Shown here piece by piece: positions 33,562 through 40,574 of a DNA stretch of 64,000 bases. The notes beneath the pieces are model-generated. The model was not told the origin of the DNA. It saw only the letters and a list, made by a program, of their open reading frames with translations, and ran no database searches. Both the position numbers and the translations under genes were made by a program. Numbering within the stretch: the first letter of the stretch is position 1; each line of letters begins with the position of its first letter. Source of the DNA: Streptomyces thermodiastaticus (GTDB lineage Bacteria > Actinomycetota > Actinomycetes > Streptomycetales > Streptomycetaceae); the NCBI RefSeq assembly GCF_014656135.1, contig NZ_BNBV01000027.1, positions 18,278 to 82,277 of the forward strand, given 5' to 3'.

Positions 33562-35364
33562 TCACCGCATTCTGGTCGCCCACTCCTGCACCTTGGCGAT
33601 GCGCTGACGCAGCTGACCGGCCGTCGCCTCGGCGGTCGGCGGGCCGCCGCACACCCGGCGCAGCTCGTTGTGGACGACGCCGTGCGGCTTGCCGCTCTGG
33701 TGGACGTAGGCGCCGACCAGGCTGTTGAGCTGCCGGCGCAGCTCCATCAGTTCCTTGTGGGTCACCACCGGCCGCCGGTCGGCGGGCAGTTCGAGCAGGT
33801 CGGCCTGGTCGGCGGGCTTCCTGCGGCTGTGCGCGATCTGCCGGGCCTGGCGCTTCTGCAGCAGCAGCTGGACCTGTTCGGGCTCCAGCAGGCCCGGGAT
33901 GCCGAGGTAGTCCAGCTCCTCCTCGCTGCCGGGATGGGCCTGCATGCCGAACTCGGCGCCGTCGTAGAGGACCCGGTCGAAGACGGCGTCGGACTCCAGC
34001 GCCTCGAAGGGCAGCATGTCCTGCTCGCCGGTGTTCTCGTCCTGCTGCTTGTTCGCCTCCTCCATCTCCTTCTCGGATTCGGCGTACGGGTCCTCCTCGC
34101 CCTCCTTCTTCGGCTTGTCCAGGGCGTGGTCGCGCTCGGCCTCCATCTCGTTGGCGAAGGAGAGCAGGTCGGGGATGGTCGGCAGGAACACGGACGCGGT
34201 CTCCCCGCGTCTGCGGGAGCGCACGAAACGGCCGACGGCCTGGGCGAAGAACAGCGGTGTGGAGATCGTCGTGGCGTACACCCCGACCGCCAGCCGGGGC
34301 ACGTCGACGCCTTCGGAGACCATGCGGACCGCGACCATCCAGCGGTCGTCGTTCTTGCTGAACTCCTCGATCTTCTTCGACGCCCCGGTGTCGTCGGAGA
34401 GCACGACGGTCGGGCTGCTGCCGGTGATCTCGCGCAGCAGTTTGGCGTAGGCCCGCGCGGAGTCCTGGTCGGAGGCGATGACCAGCGCACCGGCGTCCGG
34501 GATGCCCTTGCGGACCTCGGTCAGCCGCTGGTCGGCGGCGCGCAGCACGGCGGGCATCCACTCGCCGCGGGGGTCCAGCGCGGTCCGCCAGGCCTGGCTG
34601 ATCGCGTCCTTGGTCATCGGCTCGCCCAGCTTGGCCGAGACCTCGTCGCCTGCCTTGGTGCGCCAGCGCATGTTGCCGCTGTAGGAGAGGAAGATCACCG
34701 GGCGGACCACGCCGTCGGCGAGGGCGGAGCCGTATCCGTAGGTGTAGTCGGCGGCCGAGCGGCGGATGCCGTCGGCGCCCTCCTCGTACCGCACGAACGG
34801 GATCGGGTTGGTGTCGGAGCGGAACGGCGTGCCGGTGAGCGCCAGCCGGCGGGTCGCCGGCTCGAACGCCTCCAGGCAGGCCTCGCCCCAGGACTTGGTG
34901 TCGCCGGCGTGGTGGATCTCGTCGAGGACGACGAGGGTCTTGCGCTGCTCGACGCGGTTGCGGTGCAGCATGGGGCGCACGCCGACGCCCGCGTAGGTCA
35001 CGGCGACGCCGTGGTACTCCCGGCCCAGCGGGCCCGCGCTGTACTCCGGGTCCAGCCGGATGCCCACGCGCGCGGCCGCCTCCGCCCACTGCTTCTTCAG
35101 GTGCTCGGTCGGGGCGACCACCGTCACCTGCTGGACGATGTGGTGGTGCAGCAGCCAGGAGGCGAGCGTCAGCGCGAAGGTCGTCTTGCCGGCGCCGGGG
35201 GTGGCGACCGCGAGGAAGTCGCGCGGCTGCTCCTGGATGTACTTGTCCATCGCGGCCTGCTGCCAGGCACGCAGCTTGTTGGCGGTGCCCCAGGGGGCGC
35301 GGCCGGGGAAGGCGGGCGACAGGTGATGGGAGGAAGCGGGCGACGGTCGCGAGGTGGTAGTCAC
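33562..35364 (-). CDS. DEAD/DEAH-box superfamily 2 helicase
   Basis: A 600-residue SF2 helicase. Motif I is LAVATPGAGKTT near residue 54, motif Ia VTVVAPTEHL, motif II DEIH in LVVLDEIHHAGD, motif III LTGTPFRSD, then the second RecA domain with ALVIASDQDSARAY, VRMVSEGVDVPRLAVGV and motif VI QAVGRFVRSRR. An acidic lysine-glutamate-rich insert (KKEGEEDPYAESEKEMEE) and a C-terminal helical region follow. It resembles the XPB/RAD25-like and type III restriction helicase group. A role in DNA repair or processing is likely but unproven. The start is GTG 35364 (MTTTSRPSP). Confidence 0.9.
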   Translation of the reverse strand: MTTTSRPSPASSHHLSPAFPGRAPWGTANKLRAWQQAAMDKYIQEQPRDFLAVATPGAGKTTFALTLASWLLHHHIVQQVTVVAPTEHLKKQWAEAAARVGIRLDPEYSAGPLGREYHGVAVTYAGVGVRPMLHRNRVEQRKTLVVLDEIHHAGDTKSWGEACLEAFEPATRRLALTGTPFRSDTNPIPFVRYEEGADGIRRSAADYTYGYGSALADGVVRPVIFLSYSGNMRWRTKAGDEVSAKLGEPMTKDAISQAWRTALDPRGEWMPAVLRAADQRLTEVRKGIPDAGALVIASDQDSARAYAKLLREITGSSPTVVLSDDTGASKKIEEFSKNDDRWMVAVRMVSEGVDVPRLAVGVYATTISTPLFFAQAVGRFVRSRRRGETASVFLPTIPDLLSFANEMEAERDHALDKPKKEGEEDPYAESEKEMEEANKQQDENTGEQDMLPFEALESDAVFDRVLYDGAEFGMQAHPGSEEELDYLGIPGLLEPEQVQLLLQKRQARQIAHSRRKPADQADLLELPADRRPVVTHKELMELRRQLNSLVGAYVHQSGKPHGVVHNELRRVCGGPPTAEATAGQLRQRIAKVQEWATRMR

Positions 35365-35530
35365 GGTCTCCGGTTCGCTGCTGGACTCGGCTACGGGAAA
35401 CGACGAGCCACCCTACCGGCGGCCCGGTGGTGCCACCGAGCGGACCGCACCCGGCCACGGGACATGGGAGCCAGCTCACATGGCGCCTACCGCACCGCCG
35501 TACGCGAGGGCCGGCGCCCACCGGTCGTCC

Positions 35531-36997
35531 TCACTTCGCCCGCAGCCGCGTCGTCACCCACGCCCCCACCAGGGCCACGCCCGCCATCGGCAGGAACACC
35601 GCGGCGAACGCCGCCGGGTGCGCCTCGGTGGCGGTGGCCGTCGCCGTCGAGGAGACGGCCGCCGAGCCGCCGCCCAGGGCCGCGAAGGCGGCGCCGCCCG
35701 CGGCGAGCAGCAGGATGTTGGACAGGGCGTCGGAGATCTGCAGGGCGGCGGAGTTGACACCGGCCTCGTGCGGGGCGGACAGCCGCAGCATCAGCACGCT
35801 GGTGGAGGCGATGACCAGGCCCATGCCGAAGCAGCCGAAGCCCCAGGCGACGGCGACCGTCCACACCGGCACGGAGCCGATCAGCACGCTCGGCGCGGTG
35901 GCGATCGCCGCGGCCACCAGCACCATCCCGAGCGTCATCAGCCGCTCGCGGTGCGGTGCCATCTGCGGCCGGGACTGCACCCACGAGCCCATCGCCCAGG
36001 TGGCCCCGCCCGCCGCCAGGGAGAACCCGGCGAGCGTCGGGGACAGGCCGCGCTGGGTGACCAGCATCAGCGGCACGAAGGACTCGGCGGCGATGAAGGA
36101 GCCGGCGGCCAGGCCGCGCAGCAGCACCACCGACGGCAGCCCGCGCGCCGCCCGGTAGGTGCCGCGCGGCAGCAGGCCCCGCACCGCCGGGACGAGCAGC
36201 GCGACCCCCGCCGCGCCGGGCAGCAGGGAGACCCACCGCAGGTCCTGCACCGCGTACTGCAGCAGCCCGGCGCCCAGCGAGATGCCGAGCGCGAGACGGA
36301 TGCGCCGCCGGCCGGAGCCGGGCGGCTGTGCCGCGCCGTCCTCCTCCACCGGGCCGGCCGCCCGCCGGCGTATCTGCGGCAGGGCCACGGCGAGGGGCAG
36401 GACCACCAGCACCGGGATGCCGATGAACACCCAGCGCCAGCCGAGGTGTTCGGTGACCGCGCCGGAGGCGAGCGGTCCGACGATCGAGGGGACCACCCAG
36501 CTCGCCGCGAACGCCGCCATGATGGCCGGACGCAGCCGCTCGGGGTAGGCCCGCCCGACGACCACGTACAGGGCGACGATCACCAGACCCCCGCCCAGCC
36601 CCTGCACGGCCCGGCCCAGGACGAACACCCACATCGAGGCCGCCGTGCCGGCCAGCAGCAGCCCGGCCGCGAACGCCCCGATGCCCCCGGTCAGCGGTCC
36701 CAGCGGCCCCCGCCGGTCCGACCACTGCCCGGCCAGCACCATGCCGAACAGGCTGGTGGTGAAGTAGCCGGAGAACGCGAACGCGTACAGCGACAGCCCG
36801 TGCAGCTCCCGCGCCGCGACCGGCATCGCCGTGCCGACGGCGGTCGCCTCGAAGGCGATGAGCAGGACCACGGAGACGATGCCGATGCTCAGGGACCGGT
36901 AGGCCCGGCCGAGGACCGTGTCCGCGAAGGCGTCGCGTCCGGCCGCGGTGCCGGAGGTGTCCGCGACGGCGGTGTCGCGGGGGTCGAGGGCTGACAT
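35531..36997 (-). CDS. MFS transporter, multidrug-type
   Basis: A 488-residue major facilitator with 12-14 membrane helices. The N-terminal half shows YFTTSLFGMVLAGQWSDRRGP (motif A) and GRAVQGLGGGLVIVALYVVVGRAYP (motif B, with the conserved arginine), and WRWVFIGIPVLVV follows as in the EmrB/QacA drug exporters. It would expel small molecules with protons; substrates are unknown. ATG 36997 gives MSALDPRDTAV. No regulator is adjacent. The 328-base gap upstream separates it from tRNA-Cys. Confidence 0.88.
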   Translation of the reverse strand: MSALDPRDTAVADTSGTAAGRDAFADTVLGRAYRSLSIGIVSVVLLIAFEATAVGTAMPVAARELHGLSLYAFAFSGYFTTSLFGMVLAGQWSDRRGPLGPLTGGIGAFAAGLLLAGTAASMWVFVLGRAVQGLGGGLVIVALYVVVGRAYPERLRPAIMAAFAASWVVPSIVGPLASGAVTEHLGWRWVFIGIPVLVVLPLAVALPQIRRRAAGPVEEDGAAQPPGSGRRRIRLALGISLGAGLLQYAVQDLRWVSLLPGAAGVALLVPAVRGLLPRGTYRAARGLPSVVLLRGLAAGSFIAAESFVPLMLVTQRGLSPTLAGFSLAAGGATWAMGSWVQSRPQMAPHRERLMTLGMVLVAAAIATAPSVLIGSVPVWTVAVAWGFGCFGMGLVIASTSVLMLRLSAPHEAGVNSAALQISDALSNILLLAAGGAAFAALGGGSAAVSSTATATATEAHPAAFAAVFLPMAGVALVGAWVTTRLRAK

Positions 36998-37326
36998 GCC
37001 CGCCAGCGTAAGGGCCGCCGACGGCTTTCGGCCCTGGCCCAGGTCGGTCACGTGCCCGGACCTTGGTCGTAGGACCGGGTTCGCTCCGCTCCCCCGTCGC
37101 CTCGCGACGTGCCGGCTGTCCGTCCGTACGGTTCCCCCTGGCGCCCGGTGCCCCTCCGTGCGGCCCGCCGGCCCTGTCCGTCGGTGCGCTCCCCGCCCTC
37201 GCGTGAATGCAGTGTGGCAGTCGTGTTGCACGGCCGACGGCACCCTTGAGTCACCGCTGTCACACGGCCTACCGTCGAGAAACCGAGTCCGGCACGGACC
37301 GCTTCGGTGGTCCGGTCGGTCGGCAC
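36998..37326. other. Gap between MFS gene and tRNA-Cys
   Basis: About 330 bases with no gene that I can support. It should contain the promoters of the divergent MFS gene and tRNA-Cys. GTGTGGCAGTCGTGTTGCACG near 37210-37230 has partial dyad symmetry but no clear match to a known box. Confidence 0.35.
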
Positions 37327-37398
37327 GGCCGTGTGCCCGAGTGGTTCAGGGACTCGCCTGCAAAGCGAGTTACGCGGGTTCGATTCCCGCCACGGCCT
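37327..37398 (+). tRNA. tRNA-Cys (anticodon GCA)
   Basis: A complete tRNA. The acceptor stem GGCCGTG (37327-37333) pairs with CACGGCC (37391-37397), followed by discriminator T (U), as usual for bacterial tRNA-Cys. The anticodon stem CTCGC/GCGAG encloses CTGCAAA, giving anticodon GCA. The T arm GCGGG-TTCGATT-CCCGC is regular. The 3' CCA is not encoded. A near-copy of its 3' end occurs 212 bases downstream. Confidence 0.95.
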
Positions 37399-37420
37399 CT
37401 ACGGCATGACAGGCGGAACA

Positions 37421-37454
37421 GAGGGGCGGCACCCCGGCGGGAGTGCCGCCCCTC
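37421..37454 (+). terminator. Terminator after tRNA-Cys
   Basis: A perfect 12-bp stem (37421-37432 with 37443-37454) around a 10-base loop lies 22 bases past the tRNA. The tail is GC-rich, without a T run. Confidence 0.65.
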
Positions 37455-37580
37455 CGGCCGTCCGTCTCGGTTCTCGTATCGGTTCTCGTCTCGGTTGGGG
37501 CGTGGGACGGAACCGCCTTGTACCGACTCACTCACCCGGGGCCAGGCCCTGGTGGAGGGCGACACCCGACTGTGCCGCGG

Positions 37581-37611
37581 GTTACGCGGCTTCGATTCCC
37601 GCCACGGCCTC
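37581..37611 (+). repeat. Partial duplicate of the tRNA-Cys 3' end (att-like)
   Basis: These 31 bases match 37369-37399, covering the T arm, the 3' acceptor strand and one base beyond, with a single mismatch (C for G at 37590). The last 21 bases are identical. Such copies mark sites where an integrative element entered a tRNA gene. Here the copies are only 212 bp apart with no integrase between, so it would be a scar. The copy also supplies the last codons of the SUKH-like gene on the minus strand. Confidence 0.75.
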
Positions 37612-38145
37612 CGAGCAGGCCTCCGGCAACGCCTGCACCCGTTGCCCGCCGCGCCCCGACAGGGTGCGGTGGAACAGCCAGAGGCCGTGGGCGACGGTGG
37701 AGATGTCCTCCTCGAAGGGGTGGAGCGTGGCCTCGGAGGCGCTCCAGTTGCTGACCTCGCCGGTGATGCCGTCGACCACCAGGCTGCCGTCCTCGGCGAA
37801 CTGGCCGAGGCGTATGAGGCGGTCGGCGTGGGCGGGGAGTCCGGCGGCGCAGCCGGCCTCGGGGTGTTCGTCGGCGTAGTACTCGGTGAGGGGGCGCAGC
37901 GGGGCGTCGACGTCCAGCTCGAAGAGCAGGCCGTCCTCCGGCAGACCCGTGTCGCGCAGGAAGCGGCGGGTCGGCTCGTGGGTGAGCGCGAGGGGGAAGT
38001 CGATCTCCTCGAAGCGGACGACGCGACCCCGGCCGAACTCCTGGTCCAGCAGGCGGGCCGGGATGCGCAGGGCGAGGCCCGGCTGCCCGCATCCCCGGCC
38101 GGCGGTGCGCGCCGCGGCCACGGTGCCCGTGCAGATGGTGCTCAT
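37582..38145 (-). CDS. SUKH-4-like protein, possible orphan immunity protein
   Basis: A 187-residue protein resembling SUKH-family (SMI1/KNR4-like) immunity proteins, with FPLALTHEPTRRFLRDTGLPEDGLLFELDV near the start, then RLIRLGQFAEDGSLVVDGITGEV and FLFHRTL-like WLFHRTLSGR. SUKH proteins usually neutralise nuclease toxins delivered by contact-dependent or polymorphic toxin systems. No toxin gene is adjacent. The C-terminal codons are formed by the tRNA-Cys repeat, so the end may have been altered by an integration event. ATG 38145 follows GGGGGGAGC. The call is moderate because SUKH sequences diverge strongly. Confidence 0.7.
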   Translation of the reverse strand: MSTICTGTVAAARTAGRGCGQPGLALRIPARLLDQEFGRGRVVRFEEIDFPLALTHEPTRRFLRDTGLPEDGLLFELDVDAPLRPLTEYYADEHPEAGCAAGLPAHADRLIRLGQFAEDGSLVVDGITGEVSNWSASEATLHPFEEDISTVAHGLWLFHRTLSGRGGQRVQALPEACSEAVAGIEAA

Positions 38146-38261
38146 CGGCTCCCCCCGGTGCTGTCCGAAGCCCTCGTTTCGACTGAGAACAACACTACGG
38201 TGTACCACTGACACCGCGTCAGGCCGGACGCGGGTCCCCGGTGAGGCGGTCGGTGAGACCG

Positions 38262-40574
38262 TCACTGGCCGGTGACCACCGCGGCCTGGGGGCGGATGGG
38301 CAGGCGGTTGACCGGGCGGCCGGTGGCGGCCCGGACCGCGGAGGCGATCGCCGCCGGGGAGGCCACCACGGGGACCGCGCTGACCGCCTTGGCGCCGAAG
38401 GGCGCCACGACGTCCCGTTCCTCGACCAGTTTCACGATCTGGATGTCGGGCGCGTCCAGCGCGGTGGGCAGGGCGTAGCCCGTCAGGTCGGGGTGGCGGA
38501 CCTGGCCGCGCGGGGTGCGCAGGTTCTCCGTGAGGGCGATGCCCACGCCCTGGGTGACCCCGGCCTCGATGCGGGCGGCCAGCTGCGCCGGGTTCAGCAC
38601 GTGACCGACGTCCTGGGCCACCGCGAGTTCGACGACGCGGACCGAGCCCAGCTCGATGTCCACGTCCACCACCGCGCGGATCGCGCAGAAGGCCAGGCCC
38701 ACGAAGGCGTCGCCCTGGCCGGAGCCGTCCAGCGGCTCGGTGGGGTGGGGACGGCACTGGGCGGTCGCCCACAGTTCCTTGCCCTGGAATGCCTCGGCGA
38801 CCGGGGTGGACAGCACACCGTCGTAGGAGGTGATCTTGCCGTCGGCGATCTGCAGCAGCTCGGTGGACATGCCGAACTTCTGCGCCAGCGGCTGGAGCAG
38901 CTGGGTGCGGACCATCTTGGCCGCGCGTTCCACGGCGCCTCCCGACACCCAGGTGTGCCGGCCCCGGCAGCCCGCGCCCGCGGGGGGCTGGTCGGTGTCC
39001 ACGGGGGCGACGTGGACCTCGTCGATGCCGAGGGTCTCCTGCACGATCTGCCGGGCGAGGGTGGCGAAGCCCTGGCCGGTCTCGACGGCCGCGCACAGCA
39101 CCGTGCCGACGCCGTTCTCGACCCGCACCGTGGCCGTGGACACCTCGTCGGCGCCCTCCGCGCCCAGCATGTGCACCATGCCCAGGCCGTAGCCCACGCC
39201 GCGCCGCACCGCGCCGGGCTCGCCGGCGCCCTCCGGGCCGCCGGGCAGCAGCCATTCCTCCTCGGGGACGTCCTTGGGCAGCGGGGGAAGCGGGTGCTCG
39301 CGGACCGCCTGGAGGAGTTCGGCGACCGGGGCCGGGCAGGTCACCGTCTGCCCGGTGGGCAGGACGTCACCGGTGGCCATCACATTGCGCAGCCGCAGCT
39401 CGGCCGGGTCGAGTCCGAGCCTGCGGGCCAGCTTGTCCATCTGCGCCTCGTAGGCCGCGCACACCTGCATCGCGCCCTCGCCGCGCACATGGCCGGAGGG
39501 CGGGTTGTTGGTGCGCACCGCCCAGCCCTCGATGAAGGCGTTGGGGACGACGTAGGGGCCGCAGGCGAAGGCGACAGCGGCGGCGAGCGCGTCGGAGGAG
39601 GTGTCCGCGTAGGCGCCCGCGTCCAGCAGGATCTGCGCCTCGACCTTGACGAGTCTGCCCTCGGCGTCGGCGTGGTGCCGGTAGCGCAGCAGCGTCGGAT
39701 GGCGGTGGACGTGCCCGAGGAAGGACTCCTCACGGGTCGCCGTCAGCTTCACCGGGCAGCCGGTCTTCAGCGCCAGCAGGCCGAGGGGGAGCTGGAAGCC
39801 GCGGTCCTCGCGGTCCGCCGTGGCGCCGGGGACACCGGTGACGACGATCTTCACGCGTTCCGGCGGCAGGCCGTAGCAGGCGGCGAGCACGTCACGGTCG
39901 GTGTGCGGGTCGGTGGAGGCGGTGTACAGCTCCACGCCGCCGTCCGGGCGGGGCACCGCGAGACCGGCCTCGGCGCCGATCGGGGCCGGGTCCTGCCGGC
40001 CGATGCGGTACAGGCCCTCGACGACGACCTCGCCGACCGCGTTCGGGTCGCCGTGGCGCAGCGGGATGTGGCGGATCAGGTTGCCGTCCGGGTGCAGCGG
40101 CTCGGCCTCGAAGGCCTGCTCGGGGTCGGTGACGGGGTCGAGCACCTCGTACTCGACGATGACCGCGGCGGCGGCCATCCGCGCGGTGTCCGGGTGGTCG
40201 GCGGCGACGGCCGCGATGGGCTCGCCGTGGTGGCGTACGACCTCGGAGGCGAACACCGGGCGGTCGGCCGTGCCGCGCCCGTACAGCGGTGTGCCGGGGA
40301 CGTCCTCGTGGGTGATGACGGCCCGGACGCCGGGCATCGACCGCGCGTGGCTGGTGTCGATGGAGACGATGCGCGCATGCGGGTGCGGGGAGCGCAGGAC
40401 GGCACCCCACAGCAGGCCCTCGGCCCACAGGTCGGCGGCGTAGGGGAAGGTGCCCTCCGTCTTGGCGCGGGCGTCGGCGGCCGGCACCGAGGCGCCGATA
40501 CCGTGCGGCGCCGGCTCCGGCGCGGGTGCCTGCGCGGTCGTGGTGGCGGCAGCGGTGGCGGCTTCGTTGCTCAC
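38262..40574 (-). CDS. Xanthine dehydrogenase family, molybdopterin-binding subunit
   Basis: A 770-residue large subunit of a molybdenum hydroxylase. The N-terminal Ald_Xan_dh domain has SPHPHARIVSIDTSHA and a VEYEVLDPV-type strand, and the molybdopterin domains follow with GSGQGDAF-like DGSGQGDAFVG and VVDVDIELGSVRV. VETGQGFATLARQI and GAKAVSAVPVVASPAAI are typical cofactor-contact segments; the final GAKAV region is where the family has its active-site Glu (here not obvious in this position). Hydroxylation of a purine or other heterocycle is likely, the exact substrate unknown. Its ATG overlaps the stop of the FeS subunit by four bases. Confidence 0.9.
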   Translation of the reverse strand: MSNEAATAAATTTAQAPAPEPAPHGIGASVPAADARAKTEGTFPYAADLWAEGLLWGAVLRSPHPHARIVSIDTSHARSMPGVRAVITHEDVPGTPLYGRGTADRPVFASEVVRHHGEPIAAVAADHPDTARMAAAAVIVEYEVLDPVTDPEQAFEAEPLHPDGNLIRHIPLRHGDPNAVGEVVVEGLYRIGRQDPAPIGAEAGLAVPRPDGGVELYTASTDPHTDRDVLAACYGLPPERVKIVVTGVPGATADREDRGFQLPLGLLALKTGCPVKLTATREESFLGHVHRHPTLLRYRHHADAEGRLVKVEAQILLDAGAYADTSSDALAAAVAFACGPYVVPNAFIEGWAVRTNNPPSGHVRGEGAMQVCAAYEAQMDKLARRLGLDPAELRLRNVMATGDVLPTGQTVTCPAPVAELLQAVREHPLPPLPKDVPEEEWLLPGGPEGAGEPGAVRRGVGYGLGMVHMLGAEGADEVSTATVRVENGVGTVLCAAVETGQGFATLARQIVQETLGIDEVHVAPVDTDQPPAGAGCRGRHTWVSGGAVERAAKMVRTQLLQPLAQKFGMSTELLQIADGKITSYDGVLSTPVAEAFQGKELWATAQCRPHPTEPLDGSGQGDAFVGLAFCAIRAVVDVDIELGSVRVVELAVAQDVGHVLNPAQLAARIEAGVTQGVGIALTENLRTPRGQVRHPDLTGYALPTALDAPDIQIVKLVEERDVVAPFGAKAVSAVPVVASPAAIASAVRAATGRPVNRLPIRPQAAVVTGQ

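Noticed and set aside
37399..37580. An intact mobile element between the two tRNA-Cys 3' ends
   Set aside because: Only about 180 bases with a terminator and no coding capacity for an integrase; at most a scar.
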